DNA from: Mycobacterium sp. 1100029.7
Lineage (GTDB): Bacteria > Actinomycetota > Actinomycetes > Mycobacteriales > Mycobacteriaceae
Length of the DNA: 64,000 bases
Reading direction: 5' to 3'
Assembly: GCF_001665235.1 (NCBI RefSeq)
Contig: NZ_LZSC01000081.1
Coordinates: 1 to 64,000, forward strand
In this document: piece by piece, positions 8,297 to 16,988 of the stretch
Position numbering within the stretch: the stretch's first letter is position 1
Layout of the letters: each line of letters opens with the position of its first letter
Position numbers and translations under genes: made by a program
Notes under the pieces: generated by a model
Told to the model about the DNA's origin: nothing
The model's input: only the letters and a program-made list of their open reading frames with translations
Databases searched by the model: none

Positions 8297-9688
8297 ATGT
8301 TGAGCGCCGACTTTCCGACCACCCCCACCCGGCTGACGGGCTTTGGCCGCACCGCGCCGTCGGTGGCCCAGGTGCTGTCGACCCGCGATCCCGAGGTGAT
8401 CGCCAAGGCGGTGGCGCGGGTGGCCGACTCGGGCGGTCGCGGCGTCATCGCCCGTGGGCTCGGCCGCTCCTACGGGGACAACGCCCAAAACGGCGGCGGC
8501 GTGGTGATCGACATGACCGCGCTCAACCGCATCCACTCGATCAGTGCCGACACCCGGCTGGTCGACGTCGACGCCGGCGTCAGCCTGGACCAGCTGATGA
8601 AGGCGGCACTGCCCTTCGGTCTGTGGGTTCCGGTGCTGCCGGGCACCCGCCAGGTGACCGTGGGCGGCGCGATCGCCTGCGACATTCACGGCAAAAACCA
8701 TCACAGCGCGGGCAGCTTCGGCAACCACGTGCGCTCGATCGACCTGCTGATGGCCGACGGCGAGGTTCGCACGCTCACCCCCGACGGCCCCACGCCGTCA
8801 GACGCCGAACTGTTCTGGGCGACCGTGGGCGGCAACGGGTTGACCGGAATCGTATTGCGCGCCACCATCGCCATGACGCCGACGGAAACCGCGTACTTCA
8901 TCGCCGACGGTGTAGCGACCCATGACCTCGACGAGACGGTCGCTGCGCACGTTGACGGCAGCGAAGCCAACTACACCTATTCCAGCGCATGGTTCGACCT
9001 GATCAGCCCGCCGCCCAAGCTCGGCCGGGCCTCGATCAGCCGCGGCAGCTTGGCCAGGCTGGACCAACTGCCGCCCAAGCTCGCCAAGAACCCGCTGAAA
9101 TTCGATGCGCCGCAACTGTTGACGGTGCCCAACATATTTCCCGTCAGCGCGATGAACAAGCTGTCGTTCATGGCGATCGGCGAGGTGTACTACCGGCTCG
9201 GTGGAAACTACACCGGTAGCATCCAGAACCTGTCGAAGTTCTACCACATGCTCGACCTGGTCAGCGGCTGGAATAATGCTTATGGCCCACAGGGTTTCGC
9301 GCAGCACCAGTTCCTGGTCCCGCCGGATGCGATGGACGAATTCAAAGCCATCATCCGCTGGATACAAACCACCGGTCACTACTCAGCGCTGAACGTGTTC
9401 AAGCTTTTCGGTCCGGGCAACCGGGCGCCACTGAGCTTCCCGATGGCCGGGTGGAACGTCGCGATGGACTTCCCCAACAAACCCGGCATCAACGAGTTCC
9501 TCAACGAACTCGACCGGCGCGCTTTGGAATTCGGTGGCAGGGTCTACACCGCCAAGGATTCCCGCGTCAGCGCCGAAACCTTCCACGCCATGTACCCGCG
9601 CATTGACGAATGGATCGCGGTGCGCCGCAGGGTGGACCCGCACCGGGTCTTCGCTTCCGACATGGCCCGACGTTTGGAGCTGCTCTAA
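8297..9688 (+). CDS. dprE1: Decaprenylphosphoryl-beta-D-ribose 2'-oxidase DprE1
   Basis: DprE1 is the FAD-dependent oxidase that converts decaprenylphosphoryl-ribose to the 2'-keto intermediate. DprE2 then reduces this to decaprenylphosphoryl-arabinose, the donor for cell-wall arabinan. The 463-residue protein has an N-terminal FAD-binding domain (GLGRSYGDNAQ, IHGKNHHSAGSFG) and a C-terminal substrate domain (NVFKLFGPGNRAPL, YTAKDSR). The ATG at 8297 matches the family start better than the TTG at 8291, and a TACCCT hexamer lies 8 bases before it. The residue equivalent to M. tuberculosis Cys387, the covalent target of benzothiazinones, is Ala389 here (GWNVAMDFP instead of GWNICVDFP). The stop codon abuts the ATG of dprE2. 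Confidence 0.97.
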   Translation: MLSADFPTTPTRLTGFGRTAPSVAQVLSTRDPEVIAKAVARVADSGGRGVIARGLGRSYGDNAQNGGGVVIDMTALNRIHSISADTRLVDVDAGVSLDQLMKAALPFGLWVPVLPGTRQVTVGGAIACDIHGKNHHSAGSFGNHVRSIDLLMADGEVRTLTPDGPTPSDAELFWATVGGNGLTGIVLRATIAMTPTETAYFIADGVATHDLDETVAAHVDGSEANYTYSSAWFDLISPPPKLGRASISRGSLARLDQLPPKLAKNPLKFDAPQLLTVPNIFPVSAMNKLSFMAIGEVYYRLGGNYTGSIQNLSKFYHMLDLVSGWNNAYGPQGFAQHQFLVPPDAMDEFKAIIRWIQTTGHYSALNVFKLFGPGNRAPLSFPMAGWNVAMDFPNKPGINEFLNELDRRALEFGGRVYTAKDSRVSAETFHAMYPRIDEWIAVRRRVDPHRVFASDMARRLELL

Positions 9689-10453
9689 ATGGTGCTCGAT
9701 GCCGTAGGAAATCCGCAGACGATCCTGCTACTGGGCGGCACCTCCGAAATCGGATTGGCCATCTGTGAGCGCTATCTGCAGAACGCGCACGCGCGAATCG
9801 TGTTGGCCGCCATGCCCGGTGACCCCGGGCGCGACGCCGCCGTCGCCCAGATGAAGGCCGCCGGTGCCCGATCTGTCGAGCTGATCGACTTCGAAGCCAC
9901 CGCTTCGGACACGCATCCCAAGATGATCGACGCGGCCTTCGCCAACGGCGACGTCGACGTGGCCATCGTAGCGTTCGGCATTCTCGGAGATGCCGAGGAA
10001 CTCTGGCAGAACCAGCACAAGGCCGTCCTGGCCGCTGAGATCAATTACACCGCAGCCGTTTCGGTGGGCGTACTGCTCGGCGAGAAGATGCGTGCGCAGG
10101 GCTTCGGTCAGATCATCGCGATGAGCTCGGCGGCCGGCGAGCGGGTGCGCCGCTCCAACTTCGTCTACGGCTCCACCAAGGCCGGTCTCGACGGCTTCTA
10201 CCTTGGTCTCGGAGAAGCGCTGCGCGAGTACGGAGTTCGCGTTCTGGTTATTCGCCCCGGCCAGGTACGCACCCGAATGAGCGCACACGTCAAGGAAGCA
10301 CCGCTTACCGTCGACAAAGAATACGTCGCCAACCTCGCGGTCACCGCGTCCGCAAAAGGTAAGGAATTGGTTTGGGCGCCAGGAGCATTCCGGTACGTGA
10401 TGATGATACTGCGACACATCCCGCGGCCCATCTTCCGCAAGCTGCCCATCTGA
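9689..10453 (+). CDS. dprE2: Decaprenylphosphoryl-D-2-keto-erythropentose reductase DprE2
   Basis: DprE2 is the NAD(P)H-dependent short-chain dehydrogenase that completes epimerisation of decaprenylphosphoryl-ribose to the arabinose form. The 254-residue protein has the cofactor loop GGTSEIG near residues 12-18, a conserved Ser-Ser in the middle and the catalytic YxxxK (YGSTK). The ATG follows the dprE1 stop with no gap, so the two are translationally coupled and their products act as a pair. The length matches the M. tuberculosis protein. Confidence 0.97.
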   Translation: MVLDAVGNPQTILLLGGTSEIGLAICERYLQNAHARIVLAAMPGDPGRDAAVAQMKAAGARSVELIDFEATASDTHPKMIDAAFANGDVDVAIVAFGILGDAEELWQNQHKAVLAAEINYTAAVSVGVLLGEKMRAQGFGQIIAMSSAAGERVRRSNFVYGSTKAGLDGFYLGLGEALREYGVRVLVIRPGQVRTRMSAHVKEAPLTVDKEYVANLAVTASAKGKELVWAPGAFRYVMMILRHIPRPIFRKLPI

Positions 10454-10455
10454 TC

Positions 10456-12468
10456 ATGCGTAACGCACTGGCCAGTCTCGGCCAGATGTTCGTCGCGGTG
10501 GCGGTGGCCGTCTTGGTGGCTTCAGGGGTCTCGGTGGTCTCGCTGATCGCCATCGCACGAGTCCAGTGGCCGGCCTTTCCGTCGTCGAATCAGTTGCACG
10601 CACTCACCACCGTCGGGCAGGTGGGCTGTCTGCTCGGGCTGGTGGCCGTCGGCTGGCTGTGGCACCGGGCCGGCCGGTGGCAGCTGGCGGCCCGGCTGGG
10701 CGGGCTGGTGCTGGTCTCGGCGTTCTCCGTGGTGACGCTAGGCATGCCGTTGGGAGCCACCAAGCTGTATCTGTTCGGCATCTCCGTCGATCAGCAGTTC
10801 CGCACCGAGTATTTGACCCGGCTGGCCGACAGCCCCGCCCTGCACGACATGACCTACCTCGGGCTGCCGTCGTTCTATCCGCCGGGCTGGTTCTGGATCG
10901 GCGGGCGCGCCGCCGCGCTGACCGGCATGCCGGCCTGGGAGATGTTCAAACCGTGGGCGATCACCTCGATCACGATCGCGGTCGCCGTCGCCCTGGTGCT
11001 GTGGTGGCGGCTGGTCCGGTTCGAGTACGCGCTGATCGTCACGACCGCGACGGCCGCAGTGACGCTGGCCTACGGCTCCCCCGAGCCGTACTCGGCGATG
11101 ATCACCGTGCTGCTGCCGCCGGTGCTGGTGCTGACATGGTCGGGGTTGCGCGCCGGTGGTCACGCCAGCGTGACGCCCGGTGCCGACAGCCACGCCAGCG
11201 TGACGCTCGAGGGGGAGCTCGAGCCGGAGGCGGAGGGGGAGCTCGAGGTCGAGGCGGAGCCGGAGCCGAGGTCCGCGCGCGGGTGGGCCGCGGTGATCGG
11301 CGCCGGTTTGTTTCTCGGCTTCGCGGCTACCTGGTACACGTTGCTGCTGGCCTACACCGCGTTCACGGTCGTATTGATGGCGCTGGCGCTGGCCTGGTCG
11401 CGCTGGCGGCGCGACGGCGCGAGCGCCGCCCTCGATCCGCTGCGGCGACTGGCCGTCATCACGCTGATCTCGGTGGCGATCGCGGCCACGACCTGGCTGC
11501 CGTATCTGCTGCGGGCGGCCAGCCACCCGGTCAGCGACACCGGCAGCGCCTACCACTACCTCCCGGCCGACGGCGCCGAGTTGACCTTCCCGATGCTGCA
11601 GTTCTCGCTGCTGGGCGCGGTCTGCATGATCGGCACGCTGTGGCTGGTCGTGCGCGCCCGCTCGTCGGCGCGCGCCGGCGCCCTCACAGCCGGCGTGCTG
11701 GCCATCTACCTGTGGTCTCTGTTGTCGATGCTGGCCACACTGGCGCGCATCACCCTGCTGTCCTTCCGGCTGCAGCCGACGCTGTCCGTATTGCTCGTCG
11801 CCGCCGGGGTTTTCGGTTTCGTGGAAGCCACGCTGGCCCTGCGACACCGCAGCCGCGCCCTCGAAAAAGCAACCGTCCCGGTGGCCGGCGCGATCGGGCT
11901 GGCCGCCGCCATCGCCTTCAGCCAGGACATTCCCGACGTGCTGCGCCCGGACCTCACCATCGCCTACACCGACACCGACGGCCACGGCCAGCGCGCTGAC
12001 CGGCGTCCGCCGGGCTCCGAGAAGTTCTATCCCGCGATCGACGCCGCCATCACGCAGGTCACCGGCGTGCCGCGGGATCAGACCGTCGTGATGACCGCCG
12101 ACTACAGCTTCCTGTCCTACTACCCCTACTGGGGCTTTCAGGGGCTGACGTCGCACTACGCCAACCCGCTGGCCCAGTTCGACTTGCGCGCCGCGCAGAT
12201 CGACAAGTGGTCCACGCTCAAGTCCCCCGACGAGTTCCTGCACGCGCTGGACACCTCGCCCTGGCCGGCCCCGACGGTCTTCTTGATGCGGCGCGGCGCG
12301 AACAACAACTACACGCTGCGGCTGGCCGAGGACGTCTATCCCAACCAGCCCAACGTTCGTCGCTACACCGTTGACCTGCGGGCCGCGCTCTTCGACGACC
12401 CGCGGTTCGCCGTGCAAAGCGTCGGCCCGTTCGTGCTGGCCATCCGCAAGCCGGTGGCGGTCCACTGA
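10456..12468 (+). CDS. aftA: Arabinofuranosyltransferase AftA
   Basis: AftA is the membrane GT-C glycosyltransferase that adds the first arabinofuranose to the galactan chain, using decaprenylphosphoryl-arabinose. The 670-residue product has many hydrophobic segments, the conserved stretch LGMPLGATKLYLFGISVDQQ and a soluble C-terminal domain. Start ATG 10456, two bases after the dprE2 stop, matches the family; the frame continues upstream inside dprE2 without similarity. About residues 232-275 form an insertion absent from M. tuberculosis AftA: two HASVT units followed by the acidic repeats ELEPEAEG and ELEVEAEP. Its stop overlaps the embC start by one base (TGATG). Confidence 0.95.
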   Translation: MRNALASLGQMFVAVAVAVLVASGVSVVSLIAIARVQWPAFPSSNQLHALTTVGQVGCLLGLVAVGWLWHRAGRWQLAARLGGLVLVSAFSVVTLGMPLGATKLYLFGISVDQQFRTEYLTRLADSPALHDMTYLGLPSFYPPGWFWIGGRAAALTGMPAWEMFKPWAITSITIAVAVALVLWWRLVRFEYALIVTTATAAVTLAYGSPEPYSAMITVLLPPVLVLTWSGLRAGGHASVTPGADSHASVTLEGELEPEAEGELEVEAEPEPRSARGWAAVIGAGLFLGFAATWYTLLLAYTAFTVVLMALALAWSRWRRDGASAALDPLRRLAVITLISVAIAATTWLPYLLRAASHPVSDTGSAYHYLPADGAELTFPMLQFSLLGAVCMIGTLWLVVRARSSARAGALTAGVLAIYLWSLLSMLATLARITLLSFRLQPTLSVLLVAAGVFGFVEATLALRHRSRALEKATVPVAGAIGLAAAIAFSQDIPDVLRPDLTIAYTDTDGHGQRADRRPPGSEKFYPAIDAAITQVTGVPRDQTVVMTADYSFLSYYPYWGFQGLTSHYANPLAQFDLRAAQIDKWSTLKSPDEFLHALDTSPWPAPTVFLMRRGANNNYTLRLAEDVYPNQPNVRRYTVDLRAALFDDPRFAVQSVGPFVLAIRKPVAVH

Positions 12469-15400
12469 TGGCTACCGACACCGAGCGCGCCTTGGCGGAA
12501 GAACTACCATCTAGGTCCGTGAAGGGCGCGGCCACAAGCTACCGGGTTGCTCGTGTGGTGGCCGTCGTCGCCGGTCTGCTCGGGGCTCTGCTGGCAATCC
12601 TGACGCCGGTGCTTCCGGTCAACCAGACGACCGCCCAGCTCAACTGGCCGCAGAACGGCACCTTCAGCAGCGTCGAGGCGCCCCTGATCGGATACGTGGC
12701 CACCGAGTTGAACATCAGCGTGCCGTGTACGGCCGCATCCGGACTGGCCGGCGCACCGAACGCCAACAAGACCGTGCTGCTGTCGACGGTGCCCAAGCAG
12801 GCACCCAAGGCCATCGACCGTGGCCTGCTGATTCAGCGCGCCAACGACGAGCTGGTGCTGGTGGTGCGCAACGTGCCGGTGGTCACCGCACCGCTGAGCC
12901 AGGTGCTCAGCCCGGCCTGCCAGCGGCTGACCTTCACCGCGCACGCCGACCGGGTCACCGCCGAGTTCGTCGGCCTGACGCAGGGACCCAACGCCGAACA
13001 TCCCGGCTCGCCGCTGCGCGGTGAGAAGAGCGGCTACGACTTCCGGCCGCAGATCGTGGGGGTGTTCACCGACCTGTCCGGTCCGACGCCGCCAGGGTTG
13101 AGCTTCTCGGCGACCGTCGACACCCGCTACAGCAGCAGCCCGACGCCGCTGAAGATGGCCGCGATGATTCTCGGGCTGGTGCTGACCGCCGCCGCCTTGA
13201 TCGCGCTGCACGTCCTCGACACCGCCGACGGCACCCGGCACCGCCGCTTCCTGCCGTCGCGGTGGTGGTCGATCGGTGCCCTGGACGCACTCGTCATCGG
13301 CGTGCTGGGCTGGTGGCATTTCGTCGGGGCCAACACCTCCGACGACGGCTACATCCTGACCATGGCGCGGGTCTCCGAACACGCCGGCTACATGGCCAAC
13401 TACTACCGCTGGCTGGGCACCCCCGAGGCGCCGTTCGGCTGGTATTACGACCTGCTCGCGCTGTGGGCCCACGTCAGCACCAACAGCGTCTGGATGCGGC
13501 TGCCCACCCTGGCGATGGCCTTGGCCTGCTGGTGGGCGATCAGTCGCGAAGTCATCCCCCGCCTGGGCCATGCCGTCAAGACCGCTCCGGCCGCTGCGTG
13601 GACGGCCGCGGGGCTGTTCCTGGCAACGTGGCTGCCGCTGGACAACGGATTGCGCCCGGAGCCGATCATCGCCCTGGGCATCCTGCTCACCTGGTGCTCA
13701 GTAGAACGGGCCGTAGCGACCAACCGGCTGCTGCCGGTGGCGATCGCGTGCATTCTCGGCGCCCTGACGCTGTTCTCCGGCCCCACCGGCATCGCGTCCA
13801 TCGGCGCCCTGCTGGTGGCGATCGGGCCGCTGCGCACCATCATTCATCGGCGATCCCGGCAGTTCGGGGTGCTGCCGCTGCTGGCGCCCATCCTGGCCGC
13901 GGCCACCGTCACGATCATCCTGATCTTCCGCGACCAGACCCTGGCCGGTGAACTGCAGGCCACCGCGCTCAAGCGTGCCCTGGGGCCCAGCCTGAGCTGG
14001 TTCGACGAGCACATCCGCTACGAGCGGCTGTTCATGGCCAGCCCCGACGGTTCGGTGGCCCGGCGCTTCGCGGTGCTGGCGCTGCTGCTCGCGTTGGGCA
14101 TCACGGTGGCAATGTCGTTGCGTAAGGGGCGGATTCCGGGCACCGCGGCCGGACCCAGCCGACGCATCGTCGGCATCACCATCATCTCGTTCCTCGCGAT
14201 GATGTTCACCCCGACCAAGTGGACGCACCACTTCGGAGTGTTCGCCGGGCTCGCGGGCTCACTGGGTGCCCTGGCCGCGGTCGCGGTCACCAGCGTCGCG
14301 ATGCGCTCCCGACGCAATCGAACCGTGTTCGCAGCGACCGTGCTGTTTTTGGCCGCGCTGTCCTTCGCCAGCGTCAACGGCTGGTGGTATGTCTCCAATT
14401 TCGGTGTGCCATGGTCGAATTCATTCCCCGCATGGCACTACGCGTTTGCCACCGGGCTTCTTGCCCTGACGGTCGTGGTGCTGCTGGCATCCGCATGGTT
14501 CCACTTCGTGGCGCCCGAGAATGGTCCGCCCAAGACTCAGCTCGGGACCCGCATGGCCGGAATCGTGCAGGCGCCCTTGGCAATTGCGGCGTGGTTGTTG
14601 GTGACGCTCGAAGTGGTCTCGCTGACGCTGGCGATGACGGGCCAGTACCCCGCCTGGTCGGTGGGCCGGTCGAACCTCGAGGCGCTGATCGGAAAGTCTT
14701 GCGGGCTGGCCGAAGACGTGATGGTGGAGCAGGACCCCAACGCCGGCATGCTGGCGCCGGTGTCCGGCTCGGTCGGCGACGCCCTGGGGGCCGGCCTGTC
14801 AGAAGCCTTCACCGCCAACGGTATTCCCGCCGACGTTTCCGCCGACCCGGTGATGGAGCGTCCCGGTGACCGCAGCTTCTTCAACGACGACGGCAAGACG
14901 ACCACCAGTGAGGCCGGCACCGAGGGTGGTACCAGCGCCGCTACCGGCGTCAACGGCTCGCGCGCCCAACTTCCCTACAACCTGGACCCGGCCCGTACGC
15001 CGGTCCTGGGTAGCTGGCGGTCCGGCATCCAGGTACCGGCGTTGCTGCGGTCGGGCTGGTACCGACTGCCATCCCGCGACCAGGCCGGCCCGCTGCTGGT
15101 GGTATCGGCGGCCGGTCGTTTCGATCCCCGCGAGGTGCAGGTGCAGTGGGCCACCGACGACCAAGCGGCGGGCGGACATTCAGGCGGCGCGTTCCAATTC
15201 TTCGACGTCGGCGCCTCCCCCGCGTGGCGCAACCTGCGGCTGCCGTTGTCGCTGATTCCCACCAACGCCACCCAGATCCGCTTGGTCGCCAACGACGAAG
15301 ACTTGGCGCCGCAGCACTGGATCGCGGTCACGCCGCCGCGGATTCCGCAGCTGCGCACCCTGCAGCAGGTGGTCGGCTCGCAGGACCCGGTCTTCCTGGA

Positions 15401-15734
15401 CTGGCTGGTGGGCCTGGCGTTCCCGTGTCAGCGGCCGTTCGGCCACCAGAACGGCGTCGACGAAACGCCCAAGTGGCGCATCCTGCCCGACCGGTTCGGC
15501 GCGGAAGCCAACTCGCCGGTCATGGACAACAACGGCGGCGGCCCGCTGGGCGTCACCGAGTTGCTGGTCAAGGCGACCACGATGGGCACCTATCTGAAGG
15601 ACGACTGGTCACGCGACTGGGGTTCGCTGCAACGCCTGACGCCGTACTACCCCAACGCGCAACCCGCGCAGTTGCAGTTGGGCACGGCGACCCGCAGCGG
15701 TCTGTGGGACCCGGCGCCGTTGCGCCGGGGTTAA
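12468..15734 (+). CDS. embC: Arabinosyltransferase EmbC (lipoarabinomannan)
   Basis: EmbC extends the arabinan of lipoarabinomannan and is one of the ethambutol-target arabinosyltransferases. The 1088-residue product has an N-terminal periplasmic domain after the first membrane helix, the GT-C acidic motif in GANTSDDGYIL, a long multi-helix core and a C-terminal carbohydrate-binding domain (FPCQRPFG, KDDWSRDWGSL). It is assigned to EmbC rather than EmbA or EmbB by its position directly after aftA and by the N-terminus VARVVAVVAGLLGALLA. It ends 4 bases before the convergent stop of a small secreted-protein gene, and embA is not the next gene. Confidence 0.96.
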   Translation: MATDTERALAEELPSRSVKGAATSYRVARVVAVVAGLLGALLAILTPVLPVNQTTAQLNWPQNGTFSSVEAPLIGYVATELNISVPCTAASGLAGAPNANKTVLLSTVPKQAPKAIDRGLLIQRANDELVLVVRNVPVVTAPLSQVLSPACQRLTFTAHADRVTAEFVGLTQGPNAEHPGSPLRGEKSGYDFRPQIVGVFTDLSGPTPPGLSFSATVDTRYSSSPTPLKMAAMILGLVLTAAALIALHVLDTADGTRHRRFLPSRWWSIGALDALVIGVLGWWHFVGANTSDDGYILTMARVSEHAGYMANYYRWLGTPEAPFGWYYDLLALWAHVSTNSVWMRLPTLAMALACWWAISREVIPRLGHAVKTAPAAAWTAAGLFLATWLPLDNGLRPEPIIALGILLTWCSVERAVATNRLLPVAIACILGALTLFSGPTGIASIGALLVAIGPLRTIIHRRSRQFGVLPLLAPILAAATVTIILIFRDQTLAGELQATALKRALGPSLSWFDEHIRYERLFMASPDGSVARRFAVLALLLALGITVAMSLRKGRIPGTAAGPSRRIVGITIISFLAMMFTPTKWTHHFGVFAGLAGSLGALAAVAVTSVAMRSRRNRTVFAATVLFLAALSFASVNGWWYVSNFGVPWSNSFPAWHYAFATGLLALTVVVLLASAWFHFVAPENGPPKTQLGTRMAGIVQAPLAIAAWLLVTLEVVSLTLAMTGQYPAWSVGRSNLEALIGKSCGLAEDVMVEQDPNAGMLAPVSGSVGDALGAGLSEAFTANGIPADVSADPVMERPGDRSFFNDDGKTTTSEAGTEGGTSAATGVNGSRAQLPYNLDPARTPVLGSWRSGIQVPALLRSGWYRLPSRDQAGPLLVVSAAGRFDPREVQVQWATDDQAAGGHSGGAFQFFDVGASPAWRNLRLPLSLIPTNATQIRLVANDEDLAPQHWIAVTPPRIPQLRTLQQVVGSQDPVFLDWLVGLAFPCQRPFGHQNGVDETPKWRILPDRFGAEANSPVMDNNGGGPLGVTELLVKATTMGTYLKDDWSRDWGSLQRLTPYYPNAQPAQLQLGTATRSGLWDPAPLRRG

Positions 15735-15738
15735 ACCC

Positions 15739-16089
15739 TCACAACCCCGGCAGGCAGTTGATGAACGGAATGCACGGCGGCGACGGCGGCCGCGGCGGCG
15801 GGAAGCCCTCGATGATCGTCGAGTTCGTCGGCGGGCTGTTCTTGTCGAAATACCAAGGGTGGCAGACGTTTCGGTCCCAGTCCGGCATGTTCTTCAGGGC
15901 CGGTGAACCCGGGCACCATTGATAGGTGCAGCTGTTGGTCGGCGTGGGGACGGTCCCGCCGTCCTGGCACACCATCGGCGCCGGCGCGGCGTGACCGGTC
16001 CCTGCGGCCAGACCCAGTCCGGCGACCGCAACGCCGCCCGAGAGCACCGCCGCGGACAGCGTCCGTCGAAAGTTGAGGGAGATGTTCAT
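15739..16089 (-). CDS. Small secreted Cys/Pro-rich protein of unknown function
   Basis: This 116-residue protein has a clear signal peptide: Arg-Arg followed by a hydrophobic core (LSAAVLSGGVAVAGLGLAA) and a likely cleavage after GHA. The mature part has six cysteines and is rich in proline and aromatic residues (TYQWCPG, MPDWDRNVCHPWYFD, PPPRPPSPP), as in small disulfide-bonded exported mycobacterial proteins. No enzymatic motif is seen. ATG 16089 is preferred because the signal peptide begins right after it; an in-frame start at 16140 is possible. The gene is convergent with embC and divergent from the ArsR gene. Confidence 0.75.
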   Translation of the reverse strand: MNISLNFRRTLSAAVLSGGVAVAGLGLAAGTGHAAPAPMVCQDGGTVPTPTNSCTYQWCPGSPALKNMPDWDRNVCHPWYFDKNSPPTNSTIIEGFPPPRPPSPPCIPFINCLPGL

Positions 16090-16155
16090 GCCGAGAGTGC
16101 ACAGCGTCGGCGGGGCTACCGATCCCAAACTCGCGAGCATTGCCCGCGCCTATCG

Positions 16156-16171
16156 GTAAGCGTAGGCTTAC
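16156..16171. promoter_or_regulatory. Palindromic operator overlapping the arsR -10 region
   Basis: GTAAGC-GTAG-GCTTAC is a perfect 6-bp inverted repeat with a 4-base spacer, ending 5 bases before the GTG of the ArsR gene. A TANNNT hexamer (TAGGCT, 16163-16168) lies inside it, 8 bases before the start codon. A repressor bound here would block its own promoter, the usual ArsR-family autoregulation. Confidence 0.6.
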
Positions 16172-16176
16172 GGTTC

Positions 16177-16503
16177 GTGGTCACTTACCAAGTTGGCGGC
16201 GACGCGTGGGTGGCGGTGGCGGATCGCACGCGACGGGCCATCATGGAGCGCCTCGCGCAAGGCCCGGCCGCCGTCGGTGAACTGGCCCGGGATCTCCCCG
16301 TCAGCAGGCCGGCGGTGTCCCAGCACCTCAAGGTCCTCAAGAGTGCGGGGTTGGTGCGCGATCGAGCGGCAGGTACCCGCCGCGTCTACCAACTCGATCC
16401 GACCGGCCTCGAAGCATTGCGCGCCGAGCTGGACCGGTTCTGGTCACAAGCCCTCACCAACTACGCAGCCAAGTTCGACGACATCGAAGGAGACGCGTCA
16501 TGA
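16177..16503 (+). CDS. ArsR-family winged-helix transcriptional regulator
   Basis: The 108-residue protein is a single winged-helix domain: ADRTRRAIMERL, the recognition helix region SRPAVSQHLKVLKSAGLV, and the wing RAAGTRRVYQL. It belongs to the ArsR subgroup usually co-transcribed with an AHSA1/SRPBCC gene, as here, where the stop overlaps the next start (ATGA). No metal-binding cysteine motif is visible, so the signal is probably not a thiophilic metal. The GTG start at 16177 fits the family N-terminus and the promoter spacing; the longer upstream frame has no similarity. It is probably autoregulated through the palindrome just upstream. Confidence 0.88.
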   Translation: MVTYQVGGDAWVAVADRTRRAIMERLAQGPAAVGELARDLPVSRPAVSQHLKVLKSAGLVRDRAAGTRRVYQLDPTGLEALRAELDRFWSQALTNYAAKFDDIEGDAS

Positions 16504-16988
16504 CGGACCCGCGAATCCCCAGCATCCGGCACCACGTCATCGTCAACGCCACGATCGAGCGCGCGTTCACCGTGTTCACCGAGCAGTTCGGTGATTTCAA
16601 GCCGCGCGAGCACAATCTGCTGGCGGTGCCGATCGCCGAGACGGTGTTCGAAACCCGTGTGGGAGGCCATATCTACGATCGCGGCGTCGACGGCAGCATC
16701 TGCCGGTGGGCCCGGATTCTGGCTTACGAGCCGCCGCACCGCCTGCTGTTCAGCTGGGACATCAGCCCGGACTGGCAGGTTGAGCCCGACGCGTCGCGCA
16801 CCAGCGAGGTCGAGGTGCGCTTCACCGCGCAATCGCCCACCCGCACGCGCGTCGACCTGGAACATCGGCACCTGGACCGCCATGGCGCGGGGTGGGAGTC
16901 GGTTGCCGACGGCGTCGACGGCGAGGCCGGCTGGCCGTTATACCTCCATCGCTATGCCCAGCTCGGCACAGCAGGAGCGCGGCCGTGA
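16500..16988 (+). CDS. SRPBCC (AHSA1-like) domain protein
   Basis: The 162-residue protein has the AHSA1/START-like pattern: an N-terminal strand with HHVIVNATIERAFTVFTEQF, a central PPHRLLFSWDI and a C-terminal helix (GWPLYLHRYAQL). These small hydrophobic-cavity proteins bind lipids or aromatic ligands. With an ArsR partner they commonly form ligand-sensing two-gene units. The gene overlaps arsR by 4 bases and the next gene by 4 bases, so all three are translationally coupled. The ligand is unknown. Confidence 0.85.
   Translation: MTDPRIPSIRHHVIVNATIERAFTVFTEQFGDFKPREHNLLAVPIAETVFETRVGGHIYDRGVDGSICRWARILAYEPPHRLLFSWDISPDWQVEPDASRTSEVEVRFTAQSPTRTRVDLEHRHLDRHGAGWESVADGVDGEAGWPLYLHRYAQLGTAGARP

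Noticed and set aside
10372..10455. N-terminal extension of AftA into dprE2
   Set aside because: The extension overlaps dprE2 in another frame and has no similarity to AftA. The ATG at 10456, directly after the dprE2 stop, fits the family.
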